64,000 bases of DNA from Treponema putidum (GCF_000755145.1 NZ_CP009228.1:2651694-2715693), one strand, 5' to 3'; shown: positions 8,306 through 18,235, numbered from the stretch's first letter. Translations and numbers: made by a program. Notes: generated by a model not told the origin, from the sequence alone.

Positions 8306-11300
8306 ATGATTTTTTTTAAATTCGGTTTAAAAGTGAAAGTTTTTTTGTTTTATGCTTTTTTATGATAGGATCGGCAGTTTTTGCCTATGATCCCATGCCC
8401 GGAGGGGAAGAAAAGCCCGCTCTGCAATCCCCATCAGTTGCCGGAGGACAGGCCTCTGTTACAGGCGGACCTTTCGGGGACACTGTGCCGGGCAGTCTTG
8501 CCGTAAATCCGGCTTTAGGCGGGGCAGAACAAAGGCCTATTCTCGATGTTTCCTATTTTTTACTTGCAGGCCTCAGCAAAGAAAAAGGTGTCGGCCATGC
8601 AGCCAATGCAGGAGTCCTCTACCCCTTTAGATGGGGAAACCTTGCAGGAAGCCTTCACTTTTTAAATTCGGAATTTGATTCCTTAAAACTTGGAACAATG
8701 GGAGGCTTACGCTTTTCATATTCAAAAGATTTAACCGATAAACTTTTAGTAGGAGCCGGAGCCTATGCCGACTTTGGAAAGGACTGGGGACTCGGGCTCG
8801 ATATCGGGGCTCTTTATATGTTCGGAGACCTCGGATTTTTAAAAAACTCCAAGCTGGGCGTTTCTATAACGGGACTCGGCAAAACCTATAACCCAAAGTC
8901 AACAGGCATAAAGGGAGGTTCTTCAAGCGGCAGCCCTGCAATACTCACTCCGAGGGTAGGCTTTGCTTCAACCTTGGTAGATATTGACGGCTTCCAACTC
9001 GGAATGCATGCAGACCTCTCGGCACCCTTTTTCCAAAATCTTATCTTTAATACGGGGCTTCACATGCTCATGGCCGATATGATATCCTTTAAAACAGGTT
9101 TTGTCATCAATACGGCCGAAGCAATTAACAAAAAACAAACATTTATCCCCTCCTTCAACATAGGAGTAAATATAAAGATTAAATCTAAAGGATCAAACGA
9201 TTCCTTCTTAAAGAAAAACGGCTGGGAAGAAAACGAAATCCGTCCCGAATTTGCTGCAAAACCATTTCATAACGGAATTTGGGCATTCGGCGGAGGCGTA
9301 AATGTTCACTTCGGTCTAAAGGACAACGAAGGGCCTAAAATCCAAGCCGAAATGCCCGAAAACGGCACACTGTACTTTTCTCCCAATAATGACGGAGAAA
9401 ACGACGCAATGGAAATCCCCCTAAAAATTACCGACAAAAGGTATGTAACGGCTTGGAACTGCGAAATAAAGGACGAAAAAGGAAACACTGTCCGCACAAT
9501 TTCAAACAAAACTCCTTTACGCGAAATGAAAGATGCCGCTTCATTCTTTAAACTTTTAGGAAAATCCAAAGAAAGCGTTGAAGTGCCGGAAACCCTTCGA
9601 TGGGACGGACGCACCGATTCGGGAGAAATAGCCCCCGACGGAAAATACAGCTTTGTAATAAGAGCCGAAGACGATAATAAAAATAAATCGGAATCTCAAG
9701 TTTACACAGCCTATGTGGATAAAACTCCTCCCGCTCTTACATTTAATAAACCTCAAAACCAAGAAGCCCTCATCTTCAGTCCTGACGGGGACGGAAATAA
9801 AGATGTCTTTGTTTTCGACAATAAGGGTTCAAATGAAGACCTTTGGACGGCAAGCATAAGCGATGCCCAAGGCAAGGTCGTAAAAAAAATAGAGGTTAAA
9901 AATAATGAACTTACTCCTTTAAGCTGGGACGGAAAAGACGATTCGGGAATTTTTGTGCCTGACGGAGTTTACAGCTATAAAATCGAATCTACCGACAGGG
10001 CAAAAAATAAAACCGTATCAAACCTTTCAAACATCATTGTTGATACATACAAGCCCTCGATCAACATAAATATCGATAAAAACGCCTTTTCGCCGGTCAG
10101 CAGCTCAAACAATAAGATAAGCTTTATTCCTTCTATTCCGATTACCAAGGGTCTTGAAGAATGGAAGATAGAAGTAAAAAATCAAACAGGTGCAACCGTA
10201 AAAACATATACTGGAACTCCTTCAAAGATAGAAACCAAAAGTTTTGACGGAAAGGACGAAACAGGGAAGCTCTTGCCTGAGGGCACATACAAGGCCTTTA
10301 TTTCCGCAAGGTATATAAACGGGCATAAGCCTTCAACTCAAACGCCCTCTTTTACCTTGGACATTACACCGCCCAAGGCTGAAGCAAGTACGAACCAAAA
10401 ACTATTTTCTCCCGACGGCGACGGAGAACTGGACAGCATTATCTTTACCCACAAGGAAGAAAAACCCGGCTTATGGACGGCGGAAATCTATAAGACCTCA
10501 AGCGGAAATACAATCAGCGGTACGCCTATTTTTACAAGCAGCCTTGGAGACAAGCTGCCTCCTCAATTTGAATGGAACGGAAGAAAGTCCGACGGCAGCT
10601 TTGCCGAAGACGGTAAGTACATCTATGTATTAAGGGGAATTGATGAGGCTCAAAACGAAGCCCTATCGAATACCGTACTTGTAGAGCTCAATACCGAAAA
10701 AGCTGATATCATTCTCCAATCAAATTATACGGCCTTTTCTCCCAATAATGACGGGGTAAAGGACAGCATGGAATTCTATCCTGTAGTAAAATCAAAAACG
10801 GCTGTAAGCTCATTTAGTCTTAACATCAAGGACTCAAAAGGCAAACTTGTTAAAGCCTACAAGGGCAATACCCCTCCAAAGAAAATAACTTGGGACGGAC
10901 AGCCTGATGAACTCCTTTCAGCCGATAAAAAAACGGCAGCATCCGACGGTACCTACTCTGCCGAATTTGAAGTAGAACTCGCAAATAAAAATAAGGCAAA
11001 ATCCGTTATTTCATCGATAACGATAGACACCGTTTATCCTGAAATTCAAATTTCCGCTCCCTATCTGGCCTTTTCTCCTGTTGAAGGAAACAACAAGCCG
11101 AACCTTCCCATAGATCAAATATCTTCTTCCGAAAAAGAATGGGTGGGACGCTTTGTCGATTCCAAAAATAAAACGGTAAAAACCTTAAAATGGAAGAACA
11201 AGGCCGATAAGTTTATCTGGGCAGCAGATGACGATACGGGCAATAAGGCCCCTGATGAAAAATATACCTATGTCGTAGAGGCTGAAGACGAGGCCGGAAA

Positions 11301-12399
11301 CAAAACCTTTCAAAAACTTGAAGGCATAGTTGTAGACCGCCGTCAGGCTAAGGGCTATATAACTGCCGAACACAAGGTATTTTCTCCTACAGGTAACGGA
11401 ATAAAGGATGTTCAAAATATTTCGGTACTTACAAACATTGATGCCGAAATAGATAACTGGAATATACAAATTTCGGATGTCGAAAGCGGTAAGATTTTTG
11501 CCGAATGGACTTCCAAAAAGGACGGAAGTCTTCTTAAAAAACTCGTATGGGACGGCAAAAGCGGAAACTCAAAGGCCCCGGACGGAAGATACATGGCAAC
11601 CATGTACATAGAATATAAAAAAGGCGATATAGTAACGGCCTTTACCGATGTCTTCATCCTTTCAACTGAAGCACCTAAGATCGGAGTCAGCACAAGGCCT
11701 AAATATTTCAGCCCCGATAATGACGGCACCGATGATGACCTCTACATAAGCCTAAAAGCCGATTCAAAGGCCGGCATCGAAAACTGGAAGTTTGAAATTA
11801 CCGAACCGGAAGAAAACGGAGGCAAACTCTTTTGGAAAACCGGCGGAAAGGAAAAAATAACTAATGAACTCATCTGGGACGGCCGCTCTCTTTCAGGAGA
11901 AACGGTACAGTCTGCAACGGATTATCCTTTTACCTTTACCGTAACCGATAAGGTCGGCCTCACCTCTGTTTACAGGGGCTACATTCCAGTAGATATCCTT
12001 GTTATCAGGGACGGGGATAAACTAAAAATAGCCGTACCTTCGATTATTTTTAGGGCAAATGCAGCCGACTTTGAAGGCCTAAATCAGGCCATTGTCGATA
12101 AGAACAATAATATCTTAAAGCGTATTGCCGTTATCCTCAATAAATTCCCCGAATATCAGGTTCAGGTTGAAGGACACGCCAATACTACGACAGGTACCGA
12201 AAAAGAAGAAAAAGCGGATCTCCTCCCCTTATCAAAACAAAGGGCGGAGGCTGTCCGCCAATTCCTTATAAAGGAAGGCGTCAGAAGCTCCCGTCTTTCT
12301 TCGGTTGGAATGGGAAGCTCCAAGCCCGTTGCCTCCTTTAACGACAGGGACAACTGGTGGAAAAACCGCCGAGTAGAATTTATTTTGATTAAGCAGTAA
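8306..12399 (+). CDS. Giant outer-membrane protein: barrel, eight Ig-like repeats, OmpA domain; signal peptide out of frame
   Basis: The main frame runs 8362-12399 (1345 aa). Its ATG has no ribosome site and would leave only MIGSAVFA of a signal peptide. A good start at 8306 (AAGGAG eight bases earlier) encodes MIFFKFGLKVKVFLFYAF, a normal signal-peptide core, but ends at a TGA overlapping ATG 8362. One extra T in any of the T8, T7 or T6 runs at 8310-8361 would join them. Residues about 20-300 look like a beta-barrel (UPF0164/PorV type). Eight repeats of about 100 residues follow, each with an FSP..DG-like and a W-D-G-like motif (FlgD Ig type). A C-terminal OmpA peptidoglycan-binding domain follows (VEGHANTT, RVEFILI). 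It is probably a surface structure anchored to peptidoglycan. Confidence 0.8.
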
Positions 12400-12423
12400 A
12401 ATTTAAAGCTTTTTAAATAAAAC

Positions 12424-12485
12424 AAAAGGCTGTTCCCCATACGGGTCCCCACAAGGGGCTCCCATAAGGGCGGACAGCCTTTTTA
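12424..12485. terminator. Cloverleaf-shaped bidirectional terminator
   Basis: A 10-bp stem AAAAGGCTGT (12424-12433) / ACAGCCTTTT (12474-12483) encloses three small hairpins: CCC-atac-GGG (12436-12445), CCCC-acaa-GGGG (12447-12458) and CCC-ataa-GGG (12461-12470). Runs of A and T flank the stem, so it can end both the plus gene and the minus tatD gene. The three inner stems make it unusual. Confidence 0.8.
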
Positions 12486-12487
12486 CT

Positions 12488-12537
12488 GTAGTGAACATCT
12501 AAAAACTAACCGAGTTTTTAGATATGCCCGACACTAC
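12488..12537. repeat. Nested inverted repeat at the tatD 3' end
   Basis: GTAGTG (12488-12493) pairs with CACTAC (12532-12537), enclosing ATCTAAAAACT (12497-12507) / AGTTTTTAGAT (12513-12523) with a five-base loop. The outer arm overlaps the tatD stop codon. A related core (CTCTAAAA/TTTTAGAG) occurs at 30564-30586. Confidence 0.55.
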
Positions 12538-13499
12538 CTTACCAAAAAACAAGAACAGCAGTTTTGATAAATTTGTTCTGCCAATGCTTCCATAGATTTA
12601 CCTAAAATCTCGGAAACGGCGGCATAGGTGTATTCTATTAAAAGAGGAGTATTTATCTTTCCTCTAAAAGGAACAGGGGCTAAATACGGGGCATCCGTTT
12701 CAAGCAAGAGCTTATCGGCAGGAATGGCCCTCACAAGCTCTGCAATCCTATCCTTATCGGCCTGCTTTTTAGCATAAGTTACATTCCCGGGAAAGGAAAT
12801 ATACCAACCCCTTTCCAAAAAGGTATAAGCCTCTTTAAGCCCATAGGAATAGCAGTGAATTATCCCTTTGTGATGTCCTACCTCATCAATACATTTTAGG
12901 GTATCTTCGTAAGCATCCCTTGAATGAACGATTACGGAAAGATTTTTTTCTTTTGCGATTTTTAACTGCTCTTTAAAAAGAAACTCCTCCCCTTCTATAT
13001 CGCTTGTGCCTTTTTCTTCGGAATTTAAATCCCCTCCCCTTTTTTCGGCAGCAGGACCGTTCCAGTAACGGTCAAGCCCGCATTCTCCAAGGCCGCAATA
13101 AAAGGGCTTACCCGGATTAGTCTTTTCCGCTTCGGCTTTTTGCAAAAAAAGAGTATCAATATCGGTTTTTAAGGCTGCAAGAGCATTTTCTGGATCGGCA
13201 ATGCTTTCGGCATGGGGCCAAAGACCTGCCGCAAAATGCATAAAATCGGGAAAACGCTCAGGCTCATGAACGGTCGCTTGCATGGTCATTTGACCGGGCA
13301 TTAGCCCGGGCATTTGCCCTTGAATTTTGTCGCTAAAAACATCCGAAATAAATTTTTGCCTTTCTTTTAAATCACCCGGCTGAGTACCGATATCCATAGC
13401 AAACTTAAAATTTCTTTCTTTCATTGTATGTAAAAACGAAGTATCTCCTTCATTCCTTTGAAAAATCATAAAAAAATGCGCATGAGAGTCGGAAAACAT
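12534..13499 (-). CDS. tatD: TatD family metal-dependent deoxyribonuclease
   Basis: Its 321 residues carry the TatD amidohydrolase motifs in order: DSHAH near the start, LGECGLDRYW, IVHSRDAYEDTL, IIHCYS and LLLETDAPYLAP. These supply metal ligands and the catalytic Asp. TatD proteins are 3'-5' DNases acting in repair and DNA turnover. AAGGAGG lies just before the ATG. Compared with typical members of about 260 residues it is long; part of the excess is a G/Q/M/P insertion (residues about 60-72) encoded by three 12-base palindromes at 13284-13319, and another is an acidic stretch near residue 160. It is divergent from tRNA-Leu, and its ribosome site overlaps the tRNA -35 box. Confidence 0.88.
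   Translation of the reverse strand: MFSDSHAHFFMIFQRNEGDTSFLHTMKERNFKFAMDIGTQPGDLKERQKFISDVFSDKIQGQMPGLMPGQMTMQATVHEPERFPDFMHFAAGLWPHAESIADPENALAALKTDIDTLFLQKAEAEKTNPGKPFYCGLGECGLDRYWNGPAAEKRGGDLNSEEKGTSDIEGEEFLFKEQLKIAKEKNLSVIVHSRDAYEDTLKCIDEVGHHKGIIHCYSYGLKEAYTFLERGWYISFPGNVTYAKKQADKDRIAELVRAIPADKLLLETDAPYLAPVPFRGKINTPLLIEYTYAAVSEILGKSMEALAEQIYQNCCSCFLVR
13284..13319. repeat. Three contiguous 12-bp palindromes inside tatD
   Basis: GGTCATTTGACC (13284-13295), GGGCATTAGCCC (13296-13307) and GGGCATTTGCCC (13308-13319) abut one another. Read on the coding strand they add GQMPGLMPGQMT without breaking the frame, in a place where TatD proteins have no such insertion. It resembles a palindromic element inserted in phase. 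Confidence 0.75.
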
Positions 13500-13500
13500 C

Positions 13501-13529
13501 TTGACCTCCTTTAAAATTTATGATAGTAT
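13501..13529 (+). promoter_or_regulatory. Promoter of tRNA-Leu
   Basis: TTGACC (13501-13506) and TAGTAT (13524-13529) are separated by 17 bases and end ten bases before the tRNA 5' end. The -35 box overlaps the divergent tatD ribosome site. Confidence 0.65.
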
Positions 13530-13538
13530 ACCACATCC

Positions 13539-13622
13539 GCTGAAGTGGTGGAATAGGTAGACACTAGGGACTTAAAATCCCTTGGCAGTAATGCCGTACG
13601 GGTTCAATTCCCGTCTTCAGCA
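13539..13622 (+). tRNA. tRNA-Leu (anticodon TAA)
   Basis: The acceptor arm GCTGAAG pairs with CTTCAGC (13615-13621) and the discriminator is A. The anticodon loop CTTAAAA shows anticodon TAA between AGGGA and TCCCT. A long class II variable arm and the T-arm GGGTTCAATTCCC are present. CCA is not encoded. Confidence 0.95.
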
Positions 13623-13623
13623 C

Positions 13624-13658
13624 AAAAGCCCTAAACTTAAACGGTTTAGGGCTTTTTT
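13624..13658 (+). terminator. Terminator of tRNA-Leu
   Basis: AAAAGCCCTAAAC (13624-13636) pairs with GTTTAGGGCTTTT and is followed by T residues, a standard intrinsic terminator. Confidence 0.85.
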
Positions 13659-13720
13659 CTAATCTTATTTTTTTTTATTCCGATACTGAATATATGAGAT
13701 TTTAATTCGGGAGGAATTAA

Positions 13721-14497
13721 ATGAAAAAAACAATCTTTATATTAATTTTGTCCTTGTCAATTATAGGTTCATTAACGGCACAAGGAGAAATTATAAGCGA
13801 GGAAACCTATGCTTCGTATTACGGAGAAGCCTTTAACGGAAGGCCTACCGCAAACGGGGAAATATTCGATATGAATACGTATACTGCAGCGCACAAAACG
13901 CTTCCTTTTGGAACTCTTGTTGAAGTTACCAACTTAGAAAACGGAAAAAAAGTCATCGTAAGAATAAATGATAGAGGCCCCTTTGTAGGTAACCGTGAAA
14001 TAGATGTCTCAAAGGCAGCTGCAAAAGCCTTAGATATGCTCTCTCATGGGGTTGTAAGGGTAAGGCTAAGAAAGATAGACCCAGCCAATATGGAATCCTT
14101 TACTAATACCGAAACTTCAAAAAAACCGGTGACTAAAGAAAATATTCCAGTAAAAACGGAAGAAACTGCCGTGCAATCCGTAAAACAGTCTCAAAGTCAA
14201 TCCCCGAATTACATACCTGATACAAAAAATCGCGATCTTGTTTATATACCGGCTAAGGCTTCGGAAACAGAGGGCGTTTTATGGAGAATTCAGCTGGGTT
14301 CATTTAAACGTGAAGAAAACGCTATGAGGCTTGTAATCAAATTAAGAAAAATAGGCTTTGAACCTGCCTATGAAAAAACCGAAACAACTACAAGAGTTGT
14401 CTTGTACGGTATCAGACCTCATGAACTTGAAAAAGTAAAAAAGGTACTTGAGCTAAATTCCTTTACAGATTATATCCTCCGCCAAGAAAGTTGGTAA
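13721..14497 (+). CDS. rlpA: RlpA-like protein with SPOR domain
   Basis: Its 258 residues start with a signal peptide (MKKTIFILILSLSIIGSLTAQ). A double-psi beta-barrel follows (residues about 27-125): ASYYGEAFNGRPTANGE, then FGTLVEVTNL and INDRGPF, the RlpA core with its conserved Asp. After a linker, residues about 185-258 form a SPOR domain (WRIQLGSFKREENAMRL), which binds denuded peptidoglycan at division sites. In some bacteria RlpA is a lytic transglycosylase; catalysis here is inferred. Cys is absent after the signal peptide, so it is not lipidated as in E. coli. GGGAGG precedes the ATG. Confidence 0.9.
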   Translation: MKKTIFILILSLSIIGSLTAQGEIISEETYASYYGEAFNGRPTANGEIFDMNTYTAAHKTLPFGTLVEVTNLENGKKVIVRINDRGPFVGNREIDVSKAAAKALDMLSHGVVRVRLRKIDPANMESFTNTETSKKPVTKENIPVKTEETAVQSVKQSQSQSPNYIPDTKNRDLVYIPAKASETEGVLWRIQLGSFKREENAMRLVIKLRKIGFEPAYEKTETTTRVVLYGIRPHELEKVKKVLELNSFTDYILRQESW

Positions 14498-14545
14498 TAC
14501 ATAAAACCTGCCGAACTGTTTATCATACCTCCTAAAATAATTTTA

Positions 14546-14576
14546 CCCGGGCTCCAAAAGAGCTCGGGGTTTTTTA
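14546..14576. terminator. Intrinsic terminator between convergent genes
   Basis: CCCGGGCTC (14546-14554) / GAGCTCGGG (14560-14568) with a CAAAA loop and one G-T pair, followed by GTTTTTT. It ends the rlpA transcript. Confidence 0.8.
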
Positions 14577-14598
14577 TTTAAAATTATCAAAAAAAAAT

Positions 14599-15591
14599 CT
14601 ATTTTATTATATGAAAAATAAAGCCTAAACTTATACGGCCGCAGTGCAGGGAAGCTCCGGCAGCACCTGTAGCTGAATAGCTTTTTAATAAACCTGATTT
14701 TAAAAAATAAACAAAGGATTTTCCGTTATAAGCCGTAATCGAGGTGTAGTCAACTGAAGAAAAAAAAGAAAAATACTTTGAAAGTTTTTTTGCTGCCGAA
14801 AGATATAAGTAAAAAGATATATTTTTCTTTTCAAATACATCTACAAATTTTAGTCCGCCACCATCTCTCTTATAATGAAAATCCTCTGCAAACCCAATAG
14901 CACTCGGACAAAGTTGGGTAGATAAATCAATCTTCCAGTCTCTTGGAAGCTCAAACCTAAATAGCATCCCGATATAAGGCAAGATAAAAGCCTGCTTATA
15001 ACTTATGCCTATACCGCTTACGGGAACTATAGGCGTATCGGGTAAAACAGGACTTGGAGGCTCGGTATCAGGAGGATACTTGGTATAACCGTCCACGGCA
15101 TCCCACGAATTTAAAATATATCTTATTCCTAAAGACGGCCCGCAATATATTTTTATATTTTTATTTCCAGACGTCTTATATATAACAAGAGACCTCACCC
15201 AACCTAAATTAAAATTTAAATCTACGCCTTGCCTTATATAAGACTTATGTTCAGAAAACTTAGTCAACATAAAAGGATCAGAATTGTTAAGGTAATCATA
15301 GTCAAATATCTGGCCGGAATAGGAAGGAATAATAAATGAAGAAAAAAAAGAAAGGTAAAGGCCTTTTTTAAACCTAAATTCGGTATTAGCCGTAAACCCT
15401 CCGGAAGGTAAAAGAGGCCAATCTAAACGGCTTCTAGTTATATCATATTTTAAAACATATTCAAAACCTGAGCCTATTATCAGACAAGGAGAAGCGGAAA
15501 AATTAAAGGAAGTCTCTTCTTCCGGACTTATAGCTTTAGCCGTAATAAAAAAAATGAAAAAAATAGCGATTAACCTATTAAATTGCCTCAT
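14599..15591 (-). CDS. Putative outer-membrane beta-barrel protein
   Basis: About 330 residues. I chose the ATG at 15591 because it starts a clear signal peptide (MRQFNRLIAIFFIFFITAKA); the open frame extends upstream only through a TTG at 15630. The rest alternates aromatic and small residues in strand-like blocks (FNFSASPCLIIGSGFEYVLK, GLYLSFFSSFIIPSYSG) and ends LHCGRISLGFIFHIIK, typical of an outer-membrane barrel. A proline-rich loop (PPDTEPPSPVLPDTPIVP) interrupts the middle. No family is recognised. It is convergent with rlpA and divergent from the glycosyltransferase. Confidence 0.7.
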   Translation of the reverse strand: MRQFNRLIAIFFIFFITAKAISPEEETSFNFSASPCLIIGSGFEYVLKYDITRSRLDWPLLPSGGFTANTEFRFKKGLYLSFFSSFIIPSYSGQIFDYDYLNNSDPFMLTKFSEHKSYIRQGVDLNFNLGWVRSLVIYKTSGNKNIKIYCGPSLGIRYILNSWDAVDGYTKYPPDTEPPSPVLPDTPIVPVSGIGISYKQAFILPYIGMLFRFELPRDWKIDLSTQLCPSAIGFAEDFHYKRDGGGLKFVDVFEKKNISFYLYLSAAKKLSKYFSFFSSVDYTSITAYNGKSFVYFLKSGLLKSYSATGAAGASLHCGRISLGFIFHIIK

Positions 15592-15687
15592 AACAAGTAT
15601 TAGTTTAGTTGGTCTTGCAGATTCTGTCAAGCACAGTTAGACATGTCACGGTCAAGACATGAACATTTAAAACACGATTAAGAGTTG

Positions 15688-15716
15688 TTGTCAAAAAAAA
15701 TCATTTGTGATAGAAT
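15688..15716 (+). promoter_or_regulatory. Promoter of the GT4 glycosyltransferase
   Basis: TTGTCA (15688-15693) and TAGAAT (15711-15716) with a 17-base spacer; leader about 35 bases with GGAG before ATG 15756. Confidence 0.65.
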
Positions 15717-15755
15717 AAACCCGCCTATGATAAATTTTGATTGGAGCTATATAAA

Positions 15756-16910
15756 ATGAAAATAGGAATTTTTACCGATTGCTATTACCCTCAAATAAAC
15801 GGAGTTATAACCTCCACGATGAACTTACAAAAAGAATTGGAAAAACTTAATCACGAAGTATATATAATTACAACAACTTTCCCTGGGTTTAAGGATGAGG
15901 ATGAAAAACATATTATACGCATTCCTTCAATTCCGTTCTTTAAATGGTCGGAATTTAGAATAGGATTATTTTTAAAACATACAAAGGCATACAATAAAGT
16001 AAAGGCTTTAAATTTCGATATAGTGCATACTCAAACGGAATTTTCTATGGGCAATTTCGGTACTTACATTGCTAAAGACCTTAATATTCCCTCATTGCAC
16101 ACATATCATACAGTTTATGAAGAATATACCCACTATATTTCTAATATTGGAAAAATGCCTTTAAAAAAAATAGTGCGAAAATTCTCAAAACATTATATTG
16201 CCCATTTTTCAGGAATTATAGCCCCCACAGAAAAAACAAAGGACTTGCTTTTAAGCTATGGAGTAAAAAATAAAATTTATGTTGTCCCCACAGGAATAAA
16301 TCTTGAAAAATTTAAAAAAAGTTTTACTGACACCGAAATAGACAACTTATTAAAATCTTTTAATATAAAAAAAGATTCATTTAAAATTATATTTTTAGGA
16401 AGAATCTCAAAAGAAAAAAATATTGAAACTTTGATTAATATAATGCCTGAAATAATAAACAAAGATAAAAATATTCAATTAATTATTGTAGGTGACGGAC
16501 CTGATAGATTAAAACTTGAAGAAAAAGCAAAAGATTTGAATTTAGAAGATAATGTTATATTTACAAATAGAATTCCAAACGACAAAGTTCCCATATATTA
16601 TAAAATAGCAGATATATTTATAAGTCCGTCAAAAACGGAAACACAGGGACTAACTATTCTTGAAGCAATGGCTGCAGGGATCCCCGTTTTGGTATATGAT
16701 GACACAAATGTTAAGGGACTTGTGTTTCATAAAAAAAACGGTCTATTGTTTAAAGAAGACCATGAGCTTTTAGATAATATTAAATTTGCTTTACAAAACA
16801 AAGCAGAAATAAAACACTATGCAGAAGAAGCATTTAAGCTTGCCGATAATTTTTCGTCTGCTAACTTTGCAAAAAGAATAGAAAAAATTTATAAAGAATT
16901 AGTAAATTAG
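15756..16910 (+). CDS. GT4 glycosyltransferase, diacylglycerol glucosyltransferase-like
   Basis: 384 residues, retaining GT-B glycosyltransferase. The N-half begins MKIGIFTDCYYPQINGV with the glycine loop of this group. The C-half has FLGRISKEKNIETLI, IIVGDGPDRLKLEEK and the nucleotide-sugar motif SPSKTETQGLTILEAMAAG (the E-x7-E type). Overall it is closest in pattern to 1,2-diacylglycerol 3-glucosyltransferases that make monoglucosyl-diacylglycerol at the membrane, a plausible treponemal glycolipid step; the acceptor is inferred. The start at 15756 follows GGAG; an upstream TTG at 15741 is in frame but lacks a site. GlgC follows 50 bases downstream. Confidence 0.85.
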   Translation: MKIGIFTDCYYPQINGVITSTMNLQKELEKLNHEVYIITTTFPGFKDEDEKHIIRIPSIPFFKWSEFRIGLFLKHTKAYNKVKALNFDIVHTQTEFSMGNFGTYIAKDLNIPSLHTYHTVYEEYTHYISNIGKMPLKKIVRKFSKHYIAHFSGIIAPTEKTKDLLLSYGVKNKIYVVPTGINLEKFKKSFTDTEIDNLLKSFNIKKDSFKIIFLGRISKEKNIETLINIMPEIINKDKNIQLIIVGDGPDRLKLEEKAKDLNLEDNVIFTNRIPNDKVPIYYKIADIFISPSKTETQGLTILEAMAAGIPVLVYDDTNVKGLVFHKKNGLLFKEDHELLDNIKFALQNKAEIKHYAEEAFKLADNFSSANFAKRIEKIYKELVN

Positions 16911-16960
16911 TCTGGTAAAATCTTAAAAAGCATTATATAATATTAGAGAGGGGGACGTCT

Positions 16961-18235
16961 ATGACAAAAGTTCTTTCTATAATATTAGGAGGCGGAAAAG
17001 GAACACGTCTTTATCCGCTTACCATGCATCGATCTAAACCGGCTGTACCTTTTGGAGGCAAGCATCGGATTATCGATATTCCTCTTTCGAATTGTATAAA
17101 TTCCGGTTTTAGGAATATTTATATTGTAACACAGTTTAACTCGGCATCTTTGCATATTCATATTGCAAAAGCCTACACTTTTGATACGTTTTCAAACGGA
17201 TTTGTAGAGATTCTTGCAGCAGAACAAACTTTTGACAATACGGGCTGGTATGAAGGAACGGCCGACTCTATCAGAAAGAACCTTCATCATTTTAGACATC
17301 AAAATCCATCCCACTATTTAATTCTTGCAGGTGATCAGCTCTACCGTATGGACCTAAAAAAGTTTTTAGAATTTCACAATGAATCGGGCTCAGATATTAC
17401 CGTGGCTTGCACCCCTGTGACAAGGGAAGACGCTTCAGGTTTCGGGATTATGAAGGTAAATGCGGATTCGGTAATTACCGAGTTCATGGAAAAACCGGGA
17501 ACAGACAAAAACATAGATGATTGGAAAATCCCTGAAAAATCCCCTATCAAACCTGATGATCCTAATAAACTGTACCTTGCGTCAATGGGTATATACATTT
17601 TTAGTGCAAAGATTATGGAAGAGTGCCTAGACAGTGATTATACCGATTTCGGAAAAGAAGTTATTCCTGCAGCAATAAACAGCGGATACAAGGTCTCGGC
17701 TTTTCCTCATAACGGCTACTGGTCAGACATAGGAACAATAAAATCTTTCTATGATGCAACCCTTGACCTAACGGAGATAAAACCTAAATTCGACTTTTAC
17801 GATGCTGAAAGGCCGATATACACCCATAACAGAAATTTACCGCCGTCAAAGGTAAACTATGCACACTTAAGCAGATCTATCTGCAGCGAAGGCTGTGTTA
17901 TAACCAATTCCACAATAAATCATTCCGTAATAGGAGTCAGATCCATCATAGAAACGGGCAGCTTTGTAGAAGACTCTATCTGCATGGGAGCGGACTATTA
18001 TGAAACACATGAGGAAAAAGAAGCTCGATTAAAAGAAGGCAGCCCCAGCTTGGGTATAGGAAATCATTGCAGAATACGTTCTGCAATAATCGACAAAAAT
18101 GTACACATAGGTAATAACGTATCAATAGGTATGGACCAAATTCCGCCTGACGGAGACTACGGGTTTTATCATGTAATAGACGGAATCTATGTTATAATAA
18201 AAAATTCCATCATTCCGGATAATACGTCAATATAA
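16961..18235 (+). CDS. glgC: Glucose-1-phosphate adenylyltransferase
   Basis: 424 residues. It makes ADP-glucose from ATP and glucose-1-phosphate, the committed step of bacterial glycogen synthesis. The N-terminal nucleotidyltransferase signature is LGGGKGTRLYPLT, followed by KPAVPFGGKHRIIDIPLSNC, LILAGDQLYRMD and the sugar-phosphate site FMEKP. A C-terminal left-handed beta-helix is indicated by repeated isoleucines (IGNNVSIGMD). GAGAGGGGG precedes the ATG. Glycogen synthase and branching enzyme are not in the window. Confidence 0.94.
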   Translation: MTKVLSIILGGGKGTRLYPLTMHRSKPAVPFGGKHRIIDIPLSNCINSGFRNIYIVTQFNSASLHIHIAKAYTFDTFSNGFVEILAAEQTFDNTGWYEGTADSIRKNLHHFRHQNPSHYLILAGDQLYRMDLKKFLEFHNESGSDITVACTPVTREDASGFGIMKVNADSVITEFMEKPGTDKNIDDWKIPEKSPIKPDDPNKLYLASMGIYIFSAKIMEECLDSDYTDFGKEVIPAAINSGYKVSAFPHNGYWSDIGTIKSFYDATLDLTEIKPKFDFYDAERPIYTHNRNLPPSKVNYAHLSRSICSEGCVITNSTINHSVIGVRSIIETGSFVEDSICMGADYYETHEEKEARLKEGSPSLGIGNHCRIRSAIIDKNVHIGNNVSIGMDQIPPDGDYGFYHVIDGIYVIIKNSIIPDNTSI

